From NCBI GenBank assembly GCA_935421215.2, contig OW285235.1, positions 33,038,857 through 33,102,856 of the forward strand: DNA of 64,000 bases. The letters are read 5' to 3'. Positions 54,024-64,000 of this stretch are shown here, piece after piece. The DNA is from Melolontha melolontha (lineage: Eukaryota; Arthropoda; Insecta; Coleoptera; Scarabaeidae). The position numbers were made by a program, and so were the translations under genes. Positions within the stretch are counted from its first letter, which is position 1; each line of letters opens with the position of its first letter. The notes beneath the pieces are model-generated. The model was not told the DNA's origin and did not search any database. It saw only the letters and a program-made list of their open reading frames with translations.

Positions 54024-57000
54024 TAGTGCTGGGCGATGTCGTTCCTTTTGTGGATTCGTTCATTCCCGGTCCGTACTAGGATCGGAACGGGTCCGCTGGA
54101 TTCGGTCCATCCGGACCGACATCGGTATTGATATGAGAGCGTGGACCCGTGTATCGTAGAACCAATGGATCGTGTACCGTACCGTCAAGCCATATATGTA
54201 GGTTGAAAGGTTCGGACTGAATCTTTAGAACGGAGAACTATCAAATCTATCAATACGTGAAGCTATGTAAATGTAAGTAATATTTGCATAGTGCAATAAT
54301 TATATCAATTATACTTACGTTGTTTTTCATTATTACTTGTACAGAAATAGTAAATTATTACTGATTGCCAGTAGTTAAAAATTAATTTATTTACACTTAT
54401 TTAAAAATAAAACAATAACAATTTTTGCTTTTACTAACAAAATTTATTATTTTATTTTTGAAAGGGTACGGATATAGTAAAAAATAAACATAACGAAATA
54501 TAAAAAAAAATATAATTACAAACACAAATAAATTTAAGTCTTTCAATAACCAACAAATTAAACTTACTTGCCTACTTATTACGTAATTTTTTATAACGAC
54601 AGAAATCAGAACTACTAAGCGGAAATGTGTGTATTTATCACGGAGTAGGTAATAATCCCGTCTTTGTCTTACTCAAGTAAATTGCTTGAGCCGTATGTCT
54701 TTGCTAGAAAACACATACTTTCGTTCAAGCTATCCTTGTCATACAAGTAGTTACTGTTTGTTATTCGGATGTCGAGATTATTCTTTGAATGTCGTTGATA
54801 GAACTATAGATCAATGACGCAGGGATCATCTTTCGTGATTTGGAGTGTACCTACTATATTTATAAAAAAATATTAGTTACTAAAAATTTTGTAAAAATTT
54901 TAAGCTATAATTTAAAAAGACAATTTTCTCTACTTTTGATGGAGACAAGCTACTGCGTCTATCTGTTAATATTTGACCCGTTTTTGAAAAAATACGTTCG
55001 CAAGGAACAGAAGTAGCTGGAATGCAAAAACGACCTTTCATGATCGAATACAAATGTTTATAGACATATCTTCTATCTTCCCACCATCTGAGAGGATCTT
55101 GGTTTCTGGTCAGTAAAGGTTCTTGAACATATTTTTCTACTTCAATCGTGGCTTCAATAGTGGGATTGAAAGCAGTTTCAATTTTCATAATCTCTTTGTC
55201 AAAATTATTCCAAATGTCTTCCTCTCCACTTTTTAGTACGTCCTTTTCGATTATTTCACACTGTGTTGTTATATTTCCTTCTTTTTTTTTCGTAAATAAT
55301 GAGACTACCTCTTGCAGAATTTTGTTATACGTCTTTTTATAACTACTTTCTTCATTAAAACCATATTTCTTGAAACGCGGATCTAAAAATGTTGAATCAC
55401 TGTATATAGGATGGTGTTCTATATTTTGAAATCTTATACGAAGTTCCGATAGTATAACTTCACATAATGCATTCAATGTTTGCATTGCACCTACTCCAAG
55501 AGATTCTTTTCCTAAATCGGATTTTACGTTATTAACGTAGGTCACTAACATTTTATTATATAACAAGATTTTTGAAATTGATACACTTGTTTCGCTACTT
55601 ATTTCATCAGTAATGTCTTTAAATGGCTTTAATATTTTGCAGGACCAAGAAATAATTTCGAAATCACAAGTTGATAATATATGAGTGGCGTTTGTAACGG
55701 CTATAGCTGATTGTAATGGATCTTTAATTTTTGTAACTCTATCAAACATATCATACGTGGAGTTCCATCTTGTACTTACGTCTTGTTTCATTTTCAGCAC
55801 AGGAAAACCCATTTGCTTTTACAGATTTTGTAGTTTTGCTGTTGCTATGGGACTTCGTTTAAAATATTCTACAATAGACTTCACTTTATTCTGTGTAGCC
55901 TTTATTTGATGAAGACCTTTTTGTACAATTAAATTTAACGAATGCGCAAAACATGGTATATGCTGCCACCTTAAGACACGGACTGCTGTTGTAATATTTG
56001 CTGCGTTATCTGTAACCACGGCGCAAACATTTTCAGAAATTTGCCAATCAGTTAAAGCTAACTTTATAATATTAGCTAAACATCCCAATAGAACCGACAC
56101 TAATTTATTTTCACCGTCAATAAAATGCGCTGTTAATGCTTGATAAGACTGATTACTAATTGACGTCCATCCATCAGTAGTAATAGCAATATGCTGAGTA
56201 GATGACAGTAATAACTCTTTAACTATTGTGTGAACTCTTGTATACAGTTGTGGTAATATCACGTTTGCTATTGTCTTTCTTGAAGGAGGTGTATAATTGG
56301 GATTCAACATTTGTACGAATTTTCTAAATTCTCTATCTTCTACCAAACTAAACGGCTGATATTCAGCAACAATCATTGTTAATAACTGTTCATCTAATTT
56401 CACTGATTGTTGTTTAGATAAAGCCCTTCTTTGGAAATTTGTTAATGTTGTTTGAATAATTTTCCTTTTTTTTGGTACAACGGATGTATTAGTACTGGTA
56501 CTTGGAATTGCTAATTCTATATCAGAAGTAGCAATTGAAATATCTTCGGATACATTGGTTTCTGAATCCTTCACTGAAATATCTTCCCTTCTCTCGTCCG
56601 TTAATGAAAATGGATGTTTTCTTTTTAAATGTCTTGTTAAATTTCCAGTAGCTCCTCCTTTGTAGGAAAATGGACTATTACAAAAATTACACTTCGCTGA
56701 ATTTTCATTTGTTACAGTAAAAAAATTCCAAATAACACTCCGTTTTCTTTCCATTATAAAATACTTTTTGAACACTTCTTTATATTTATACACACGTATG
56801 CACGACTAAACAACAGAAAAGGTGGAAGATTACTAATTCTTGCATACCCCCTTGAGAAATTTAGACCAACACCCTAGAATATTTATTTAAAACTTATCTT
56901 ATTTTATAAATATACAACGACATCGACGGTATTCATTTGTCATTTTATTAATTATGGTGTTATGGTATAAGACGAAAAGTGCACTCTGTATACATTGTAT

Positions 57001-57353
57001 GTATACATATATGTATAATACATCGTCACATTAGCCATAATTCAGATAAAAAATATAAACACACATATACATATCTATATATATATATATATATATATGT
57101 GTCTCATATAATAAATATCAAATACCTGAATCTGAATCACTAATGTTTAGATGGTTTACACTTCGAATATCGGAATATGGTATGCCTTGACGCTAGCGAG
57201 AATCAGTACCGTACACGTAAGGAACGAACTCAATAAAAGTATTGAATTCGTTCCTTCGGACCGAGTTCAGCCAAAGTTGCGGACCGGGTCCGATTATATC
57301 CAACAGCGGACCGAATCCTTTGGACCGGGTCCGGCTGGAACGACACAGCTCTA
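54024..57353. mobile_element. hAT transposon (3330 bp) with 8-bp duplication
   Basis: Ends TAGTGCTGGGCGATGTCGTT (54024) and, in reverse from 57353, TAGAGCTGTGTCGTTCCAGC, flanked by GTGTGCAA at 54016-54023 and 57354-57361. Subterminal GGACCGGGTCCG-like palindromes recur at both ends (54080-54130; 57255-57335), probable binding sites. A short (AT)n run lies at 57070-57100. The TAGTGCTGGGCGAT start is shared with the transposase-less shell at 36060, so this family could have mobilised it. Confidence 0.93.
54880..56754 (-). pseudogene. BED-finger hAT transposase, intact except one TAA
   Basis: Minus strand from ATG 56754 to 54880, one frame of about 624 codons broken only by TAA at 55819-55821 (context LQNL-stop-KQMGFPV). 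Domains: BED finger (AKCNFCNSPFSYKGG...HLKRKH), a linker, IAITTDGWTSISNQSY (first D), CAVVTDNAANITTAV (second D), CFAHSLNLIVQKG, then DVSTRWNSTYDMFDR and a C-terminal dimerisation region (IPATSVPCERIFSKTGQILT DRRSSLSPSKVEKIVFLN). Full-length hAT layout of the ZBED/activator type. One base substitution from being open. Confidence 0.92.
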
Positions 57354-57440
57354 GTGTGCAACGCATGTCTGTTTCATTTGTAATAAATGCGCAATACGTG
57401 CTTAACATATTGATGTACTCAAACTTCTTTGGTATAGGTA

Positions 57441-59627
57441 CAGTATAACCTCCTTATTATGGACACTGACGGGGAATCCTAAAATGTCCAATATATGGAG
57501 GTGTCCAAAATGTAGAGGTGAAAAAAAAACGAAAAAAAAATATTCATTCTCATATCAATTTAATCACACATAATAAGACGAAAGTCGAAAAAAATTTACA
57601 ATACTTAATACACATACATACATACATATTTTATGCTAGATTCTACTTGAAATAATCATTAATTGTTGTTTGTCTTGCTTTTTTCATTTTATGTTTAAAT
57701 ATCTCAGATTCACATTCAAGAAGAGCTTGAGAAATATTGTTAGCAATGTTAAAACTGTTAGTGCTTAAGAAATAGTTCTCAAGATCTTTTAATTTTTGAT
57801 TGGCTTCTGAAATATTTGATATACTAGTTACAAATGCCTCTTCAACCTCATTTTCCATTTGATCACTGATATCAGTAATTTCATCGATACAATCTATAAT
57901 GGAAACATTAGGATTTTCAGTAAATAACTCATTATCAATGAATGCGTAAGTGCTTAAATCTAAATTAGTGATGTTCAGATTGGGAAATAAAAATACTAAT
58001 GGTATATTATCTTCTATATCGCACTCTGCACTTAGATCACTGTCACTTTGATTGAATCCGCATTTTTGAAAACAGTTTCTTACGGTCACAGGCGAGAGTT
58101 TTTTCCAAGCAGCTGATATCCATATTAATGCAGTGACTACCGTAATGTTTTTTTCTACCATTTCTAGTGAATTTTCAGTATCCATTAACGCCAAAAGCCC
58201 TTTTACAAGCATGCTCCGGTAAATTACCTTAAAGTTTTGAATCACACCCTGGTCCATAGGTTGACAATGCGAGGTAGTATTTGGAGGCAGAAAAACCAAT
58301 TTTACGTTTTCCAATGAAATCTTCGGATGAGAAGTGGCATTATCAAGAAACAAAATTACATGCCTTTTTTCTTTCTTCATCTTGTTATCAAAGTTCTTTA
58401 ACCAAGCTGACATAATATCCAAAGTCATCCACGCTTTTTTGTTAGATATCCATCCTATCGGCAACTTATCCACATGAGCTCCTTTAAAACATCTAGGTTT
58501 CTTACTTTTACCGATGACTAACGGGCTTTCCTTATCACCCTCCATATTTGAACACAACAATATAGTTAGTCGTTCTTTTGCAGATTTTCTTCCGGCACAT
58601 TTATCACTTCTTAACGCAAATGTTTTTGTCGGAAGGGCGCGGAAAAATAAACCGGTTTCATCAGCATTAAAAATATCTTTCGGAGAGTAATCTTTGCATA
58701 TTGATTGCAACTTGACTTTCCAATCGTCTACATTTTGCACGTTTACATAGGCAGATTCACCACACACACTTTTAAATGATATTTTATGTCTTTGACAAAA
58801 TTTCTCCAACCAACCATTAGACGCTTTGAATTCGGTGAGTTGTAAACTTTGTGCTACTTCCAGCGCCTTTTCTTTGAGTAGGGGTCCTGACATGGGAATA
58901 TTTTTGTTTTGCACCTTACAGAACCAGTTGAACACTGCTCCGTCGATTGCTAACCACTAGTTTTTGGAAACTTCCTTTTTTGAGCTAGGTTTCCATTTTT
59001 CTCGAAAAGTTCTTTTATTTCACTTTTGTTTTCACTATATCACTAATTTGCGACTTTCCGACACCAAACTTTTCCGCGAGCTTTCGGACACTTAAGCTTT
59101 GCTGTTCACTAACCGCAATAATATCAATTTTATCTTGGATTGTTAACCGCTTTCTTTTACTAGAATCCATGTTGACACTATCAAAGGCTAGTTCAAACTG
59201 ATTCAAAATATCACTCCACTTATCACCCGACGAGTAGGCCAGTGGTAAACCGTCGTTCGTTTGTATTATGGGAAAAACCCGAGTAAATATACTTCCACGT
59301 GTGCACTTTGTACATACATATGTATTATGGGAAAAACCCGAGTAGATATACTTCCACGTGTGCAGCAATAAAAGTACATACATACATACATAATTGCAAA
59401 ATTTTATTCGGCGCCGCCTCTCTTGTCTGTCCTTAATTAAGAGATATATTTACAGATGTTTTATTGCTTCGGTGAAATAAAGGGTGTCCGCGTCCGATTT
59501 ATGGAGGGTCCAATATTAGGAGTGACTATTGTTAAGAAAACCCATTATAAAATTTCGTACCACAAAAAATGTCCATTTTTTAGAGGTGTCCGATTGTCGG
59601 AGGTGTCCATAATTAGAGGTTTTACTG
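57441..59627. mobile_element. Tigger/pogo transposon (2187 bp)
   Basis: Ends CAGTATAACCTCCTTATTAT (57441) and, in reverse from 59627, CAGTAAAACCTCTAATTATG, with TA on both sides (57439-57440, 59628-59629). Repeated GGTGTCC(A) words lie just inside both ends (57490-57525; 59580-59610). Inserted at the edge of the foldback shell. Confidence 0.92.
57643..59171 (-). pseudogene. Tigger/pogo transposase, two frameshifts
   Basis: Minus strand from MDSSKRKRLTIQDKIDIIAV (59171), a CENP-B/psq-type N-terminal HTH ending QISDIVKTKVK. A frameshift near 59020 leads to SEIKELFEKNGNLAQKRKF, and another near 58945 to GAVFNWFCKVQNKNIPMSGP, the second CENP-B HTH, which is then open for 430 aa. The core has IFNADETGLFFRAL (D1), VILFLDNATSHPK (D2) and QPMDQGVIQNFK (third D), the DD-x30-D spacing of Tigger elements. 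The end MKKARQTTINDYFK is a PCNA-interacting-peptide-like tail (QTTINDYF). Confidence 0.92.
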
Positions 59628-59629
59628 TA

Positions 59630-59942
59630 CTTCATTTTGGTTTTATTTTTAATTGTAGAGCACTCTTATACTGGAGAGTGAATATTGACTCACCCTGTAT
59701 AACAAGCAGAGGAGGTGAATTTTAGCTCTACGCAATACGTATCGATCAGCAGTGCGGCAGGACGTCTAGACGCTACTACCTGAATATACCAGTTCGACGC
59801 CGCTACGTCTGTTTTGACATACACACAAAAATCCACCGAGACAAAACGACATCCGAAACACCTATGACCTTTCTCCCTAAAATGTCCGCGTCAACGGTAT
59901 CAAAACATTAAATATTTAAAAACGGTTATATTGAGTGTTTAT
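59630..59942. other. No gene recognised
   Basis: Unique-looking, less AT-rich DNA between the Tigger element and a possible exon; nothing identified. Confidence 0.4.
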
Positions 59943-60057
59943 ATGAATTTTACCAGACCTAGATATTCCGAACGAGATCAGGGGTACCATGCAAGAACGT
60001 CGGACGTACAACAATCCACTAGCAGCGAATATGGCCGTAGAGGATATCGTTCCTGCA
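59943..60057 (+). CDS. Unrecognised candidate first coding exon
   Basis: ATG 59943 opens MNFTRPRYSERDQGYHARTS, DVQQSTSSEYGRRGYRSC, rich in Arg, Ser and Tyr, and the frame runs straight into a consensus 5' splice site (CA|GTAAGTG, GT at 60058-60059). A downstream exon cannot be identified, as the next 300 bp lead into a Penelope-like fragment. It is either a real first exon of a gene continuing beyond the window or a chance frame. No family recognised. Confidence 0.25.
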
Positions 60058-60384
60058 GTAAGTGATTTGTGACAATATTTGCATTTTTTATATAGAACGG
60101 GCAAAATTATTAACATTAAGTACGTCAAAAAAAGTAATTAGGTCACTATTGATCTTTATTTGGACGCATAATTGCCTTATTTTTATTTCGTGAACAGGTT
60201 ACACCTAACCTCAAACAACATATTTAGAACTCAATGTTGCGCTTGGAAATGAATTAATTTAAAAAACAGGGCACTTTTCTTTCGGTTTTTCGTATAAAAT
60301 ATTACGTTAAGAGTTTATATTCGTGACTAAAATAATAAAATCACAGTAAAAATATTTATAAAAAGTACAAAACTAATGAATTCT

Positions 60385-61332
60385 AGAGGTCATAAATTCA
60401 TACGTGGATGATGTTCTAGCAGTGATACCTGATTCTTTGGATACAGCTCGTTTTTAAATATATTAAATACCCAATATCCATCAATCAAGTTTACGTATGA
60501 GTTGGATAAAGACAAATCTTTACCCTTCTTACATTTAAAAATTACTATTTTAGACAGGAAGTTTGAATTTGACATTTACAGAAAAGAAACACACACTGAA
60601 AATTACATACATAAACAATCAGACACTTTTAACAAATATAAAGAAAGTAGTTTTTATTTTTTAATTAATAGATTACTATCAATCCCTCTATCACCATTGA
60701 ATTTTAAGAAAGAACTAGACCACATAACAAAAGTAGCAGAATCTAACGGATACGATAAAAAATTGGTGGATAAAATCAAAAACAAACTAGAAAAGAAGAA
60801 GCTAAAAACTTTTAAAATCAGATTAACTCCAAATACAAAGAGTAATACCAAAAAATAATGCAAAATTACTTTTCACAAAAGTTGGCAGAATAACGTAACT
60901 AAATTGTTTAAAAAATATAATCTAACTCCTGCATTTTCCAACACTCACAAGTTACAACAATACCTTCAAGCAAAGTTAGTTAGCACAGACCCACTGAAAG
61001 AATCAGGTATTTACAGAATTAACTGTAATTCCTGCCCGAAATTATATATCGGCCAAACAAGAAGAAATATTCAAACCCGTTTCAAAGAACATTTAGCTCA
61101 TGTAAAACTTCACAATGTAGATAAATCAGCATTAGCTCTACATCATTTAGATACCGGACATAATTTCAGCTTAGATAATGTAAAATTAATTAAAAAATGT
61201 AACAGCAGAAATTTAGACATGTGGGAAGCCATACATATGAAAAAATACAAAAATTACCTCCTTAACAATGACATGTCATCTATTAATAATAAACTTTTAA
61301 ATTGTATACCAACAATATCTAATAATTCATAG
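60385..61332 (+). pseudogene. Penelope-like element: RT end and GIY-YIG endonuclease
   Basis: Starts inside the reverse transcriptase with SYVDDVLAVIPDSLD (catalytic YVDD at about 60401). A frameshift near 60453 leads to NTQYPSIKFTYELDKDKSLP and FEFDIYRKETHTENYI, the RT thumb/connection region. The frame has one TAA (60856-60858), then CKITFHKSWQNNVTKLFKKY, and the endonuclease GIYRINCNSCPKLYIGQTRR with NIQTRFKEHL and the ALHHLDTGH region. Ends IPTISNNS at 61332. 5'-truncated. The protein would copy element RNA and nick the target. Confidence 0.9.
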
Positions 61333-61586
61333 ATCCTTTTCACGTTACTATATTGTTATTTAATATAACTCAACACAGTCAGATGTCTTGTTTTTTCATA
61401 TGTAACGGCCCTTCCCAAATTTGTCCTTCTTAGAATTAATAGAGTTTAGTTTTTACAATATACGACCATACTTTCCGATTATTTGCATGTTTTTTAACCA
61501 TTTGTAATTGAAAAAATTTTTTACACCCCTACCCAAAATAGATATTTTTACTATACATGTACTCGAAAATAATACGTTTAAATAGT

Positions 61587-61631
61587 AACTACTGATGATG
61601 TGTGCAGTGCACATGAAATGTACATATAGTT
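61587..61631 (+). ncRNA. Hammerhead ribozyme, type I layout, 3' of the Penelope-like ORF
   Basis: Stem I AACTA (61587-61591) with TAGTT (61627-61631); core CTGATGA (61592-61598); unpaired T 61599; stem II GTGTG/CACAT (61600-61604, 61610-61614; loop CAGTG; first pair G-U); GAAA (61615-61618); stem III A-T pairs 61618-61625 and 61619-61624 around loop GTAC; cleavage position A 61626. All conserved core bases are present. 255 bp past the stop codon of the element. Hammerheads are known in Penelope-like elements. Confidence 0.72.
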
Positions 61632-62200
61632 AAATATACTATTGTTTTGTGAAAATATAAGGTGTTTTATTTAAGTTTAATAGTCATAAATTCAATTTCG
61701 AATTATTATAAAATAACACTTTAAAATTGTATTTTGAATTGTATAAATATATATTAAAATAATTACATTTATTTCCGTTAGAAATTATTTTATTAATTCT
61801 ATTTTCCAAAATCAGGTTTTGAATAAGATCCAAAAATATTGAAAAAACATCCGTTAACTTATTATCTTTTTAACTTTTTGGGGAGTTTTGAATATTCTAA
61901 TTCCTTGAATGCGGCACTTACACTTGCTTCTTCGAGAATATTACATTATTTAATTCAATAGGATCCATACTATAACACTTTTTTAATATTTATTATAACC
62001 AAATCGCAGGGCTCGTAGGGTCGATTCAGACACAAGAAGAAAATAAAGAAATTAAATTGCAAAAAATATATTTAGTATTAAAATTATATAAAGTATCACC
62101 CAAGAATTCTAGTTTTAATCGCTAATTAATTAACTAACAAATCGGAGACTGTGGCTTATACGTGAATAAAATAAAATTAAAAAACCCTTACCACAATAGA
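61632..62200. other. No gene recognised
   Basis: AT-rich DNA between two Penelope-like elements lying tail-to-tail. Confidence 0.4.
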
Positions 62201-62209
62201 ATTTAATGA

Positions 62210-62254
62210 TTCTAAATACGTATTTCTACAACCACGTTGTCATCTTCAGTAGAA
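62210..62254 (-). ncRNA. Hammerhead ribozyme-like motif, downstream end of the Penelope-like fragment
   Basis: Identical over its 45 nt to the motif at 49150-49194, in reverse orientation: TTCTA / CTGAAGA / ACAAC-GTG-GTTGT / GAAA / TACGTAT / T / TAGAA. See that entry for the pairing. Confidence 0.65.
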
Positions 62255-62644
62255 AAAACAGTGTAACACTTGAACGCACAAAAACACTTACAGAAGGATT
62301 GTTATGAACGTCTTCTAGTTTAACACTAAAATCTTCAATCTTAAATGCTACAAAAATCACCTACATTTTGGTAAACCCCACCTATTCATGCAAGAGCATT
62401 AACCCATTATTTGTAAATTCTATAGAAAAACCGTTTAGAAATATTATAAAAGCCGTAATTTAACATACATTAAGAATCCAATTATGAAACTAATCCTTAA
62501 ATTATGTTGAAATATAAATTTGGAAATTAATGTTGAGTCAGAATATTTTAATGGAAAATATTGTAATGAAACGAATTTAAAAATAAATTCCATGAATTCG
62601 AATATTTTTTAATGGTTTTCCTATTTTTCTTGCTTTAATAACAT

Positions 62645-63530
62645 CTAACTGTCAATTAACTCAAATAAAGAAGAACCTGGTATAGGACCCAAATCTGCGT
62701 TAATTACGTTATTCCTATTTTTAAAGATAAAAATGCTCTCAAAACTATCTAATTCGCGGGGGCGTATGACGTTTTTTATTAATCTCAGACAGTCAGATGT
62801 TACGTTGTGATCTGATTCAAGAATATGTCGGGCAACACTTGATTTTTCCGGTCTATTGAATCTAATATGCGAAACATGTTCTTTATAACGAGTTAGAATC
62901 GAACGTTTTGTTTGGCCGACATATTTTTTATCACAATCCTTACAATTTATTTCATAGATTCCAGATTTGTTGTTTACCTCAACTTTGTCTTTCGCGTTGC
63001 CTAAGAGAGATTTTAGGGAGTTATTCGACCGAAATGCTACTTGAACATTATACTGTTTAAAGGTTTTACTTAAATTTTTCGTAGTTTCGTGAAACGGTAA
63101 ACTAATAAATTTTTTGACATTTTGAAACTGCTGTAATATATTTATAAAGTAAATTATACACAAATTCAAAACAGGTTTTTATTGGTAAAATAATTGGGTT
63201 TATTACAAGGCAAATTTTGAATATCTCCGCCATTTTTTTCTTCAACAAGAAGCAGCCTTTCTGCTATACTGTAGACAACATCGTGGAGTAAATTAACTAG
63301 AATAGCTGCCACTTGTTGTGAAATTTATTCTTTGAGCTTCTGGATAGTCGTAGAATGACTTAAAAAAATCTTTTCTCATAGTCAATAGTTGATGGTTTTA
63401 TTCATTTCTTTTTCAACAGTACTTTCAACTCAATGTTAGGGTGGAGATTGTTAATATATGAAAAAAAAAGGTTTAATTGTCTATCTGTACCTGTAAAACA
63501 AGCTAAAACACCGTCCACGTACCTATGTCA
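62645..63530 (-). pseudogene. Penelope-like element: RT fragment with YVDG and GIY-YIG endonuclease
   Basis: Begins at 63530 with RYVDGVLACFTGTDRQLN: the catalytic YVDD has become YVDG. Frameshifts and stops follow through the RT thumb (SYINNLHPNIELKV), and a clean 174-codon frame (63169-62645) holds FISLPFHETTKNLSKTFKQY, KSGIYEINCKDCDKKYVGQT, KRSILTRYKEHVSHIRFNRP and SSVARHILESDHN, a complete GIY-YIG endonuclease domain with its two-Cys insert (C-x2-C). Ends ELIDS. Confidence 0.9.
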
Positions 63531-63616
63531 ATAAATAAAATGTTTGCGAAGTGAGTGTTCATGAATTTTGTTTTCTAAAAAAAATTCATAAACACTCACT
63601 TTGCAAACATTTTATT
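63528..63616. repeat. Hairpin, arms ~42 bp
   Basis: TCAATAAATAAAATGTTTGC...AAGTGAGTGTTCATGAATTTT is mirrored by AATTCATAAACACTCACTTT GCAAACATTTTATTTATTTG with a ~10-bp loop. It starts exactly where the reverse transcriptase homology stops, so it may mark the rearrangement that truncated the element. Confidence 0.85.
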
Positions 63617-63834
63617 TATTTGCACTAACCTTCTAAGTATTTTTTAACTATAGTTATTAGTTTAAGCTTAAATTTAAAACAGCCTTTAGGTTTAGTTTAA
63701 AATACAACTCCATCTGAAGAATAGACTGTGTCGAAACAATTGTTATGGTGATCCGAAATTGGTAAAGACTTTTGCTTGAAATCTGAAACAGACAGAAACA
63801 AGAAAAATCCCTAACCACAATATGTATCAATAAA

Positions 63835-63879
63835 TTCTAAACACGTATTTCGGCAACTAAGTTGCCATCTTCAGTAGAA
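63835..63879 (-). ncRNA. Hammerhead ribozyme-like motif, upstream end of the Penelope-like fragment
   Basis: Minus strand: TTCTA (63879-63875) pairs with TAGAA (63839-63835); core CTGAAGA; unpaired T; stem II GGCAAC/GTTGCC with loop TTA; GAAA; stem III A-U and U-G pairs around ACGT; cleavage after T. Same 45-nt layout as 62210-62254; in stem II a G-C pair here replaces an A-U pair there. Confidence 0.68.
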
Positions 63880-64000
63880 CAAACTGAAAACTAAAAATAA
63901 TGCTAAACGACGGCTAAAGGTTAAATTAGTACTCTTACTCTCTTTTTCACAACTATATTCAACGTGCATTTTCAGATTCAAACCTCTCTATAACATAATT

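Larger units (their letters stand above)
52281..57438. mobile_element. Foldback shell (FB-A relative) with nested LINE and hAT
   Basis: The left arm 52281-52457 (CAATAGACTTCGTCAGTTTG, ATAGCAAATTTTGTCCTATC) is mirrored by 53885-54023 (CAAACTGACGAAGTCTATTG, GTACAGATACAGATGTGTG), and this continues after the hAT at 57362-57438 (GCATGTCTGTTTCATTTGTA), which matches the centre of the foldback at 16132-16632. With the LINE (1427 bp) and hAT (3330 bp) removed the shell is about 0.4 kb. Confidence 0.65.
62170..63890 (-). mobile_element. Penelope-like element fragment flanked by two hammerhead-bearing ends
   Basis: Minus-strand remnant (63530-62645) with related non-coding segments on both sides: 62170-62330 (downstream) and 63790-63890 (upstream). 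Both read, on the minus strand, TTCTACTGAAGATG..., GAAATACGT, TTTAGAAT, TTGTGGT(A/T)AGGG. That is the arrangement of Penelope pseudo-LTRs. A hairpin at 63528-63616 lies at the point where the reverse transcriptase is truncated. Confidence 0.7.

Noticed and set aside
55600..55620. CTGATGA on the minus strand
   Set aside because: Lies inside the hAT transposase reading frame (TDEISS) and lacks the rest of a hammerhead.
1..64000. CRISPR arrays, bacterial operons, ribosome-binding sites or plasmid origins
   Set aside because: Spliced genes, polyadenylation signals and animal transposons show this is eukaryotic nuclear DNA; no such structure was seen.

Overview
This is an AT-rich stretch of animal nuclear DNA, almost certainly from an insect. 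The evidence is a spliced 60S ribosomal protein gene, insect-type transposases carrying a DUF4817-like N-terminal domain, and Penelope-like retroelements with GIY-YIG endonuclease domains. The order of insect cannot be fixed; Hymenoptera or Hemiptera is a guess from the transposon mix.

Only two host genes are recognisable. They sit head-to-head at 21.7-23.5 kb: eL13/RpL13 on the minus strand (two coding exons, 222 aa) and a PDRG1-like prefoldin-related gene on the plus strand (two exons, 135 aa), separated by about 460 bp that must hold both promoters. Two other short stretches (13546-13804 and 59943-60057) look like possible exons of genes I do not recognise.

The rest is a dense, nested transposon landscape. 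Region by region: 0-6.4 kb, broken Tc1/mariner-class transposases, a foldback insertion and an internally deleted hAT. 6.9-13.4 kb, a four-element nest: a shell with pogo-type ends holds a Tc1-like element, which is split by a hAT, beside a further IS630/Tc1-type element. 14-20.4 kb, a dead mariner, a foldback element with an ORF1-only LINE inserted beside it, and a ~467-bp tandem array ending in a large palindrome. 23.9-29.9 kb, a Tc1/mariner-class element with ~0.8-kb inverted ends holding a nearly intact hAT. 30.2-34 kb, another DUF4817-type element, interrupted by the ~467-bp repeat. 36-39.7 kb, a transposase-less hAT shell made of ATCGATACC-like words, holding a nearly intact DUF4817-type transposon; a second copy of that transposon lies at 44-45.7 kb. 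46.6-49 kb, another long-TIR transposon. 50-59.6 kb, MITEs, a foldback shell containing a truncated LINE and a hAT, and a Tigger/pogo element. 60.4-63.9 kb, two Penelope-like element fragments.

Most boundaries below come from terminal inverted repeats plus target-site duplications read directly from the sequence (TA for Tc1/mariner/pogo types, 8 bp for hAT, 12-13 bp for LINEs). All transposases found carry at least one disabling change, but several differ from an open frame by only one or two changes.

The most striking non-coding signal is a set of hammerhead-ribozyme folds associated with Penelope-like elements (35.05, 40.6, 49.15, 61.6, 62.2 and 63.85 kb). Four have the same 45-nt layout with three helices and the conserved CUGANGA and GAAA cores. 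A second recurring signal is a C-terminal G-x-H-F tail shared by many different transposases; in two elements the last codons lie inside the inverted repeats.
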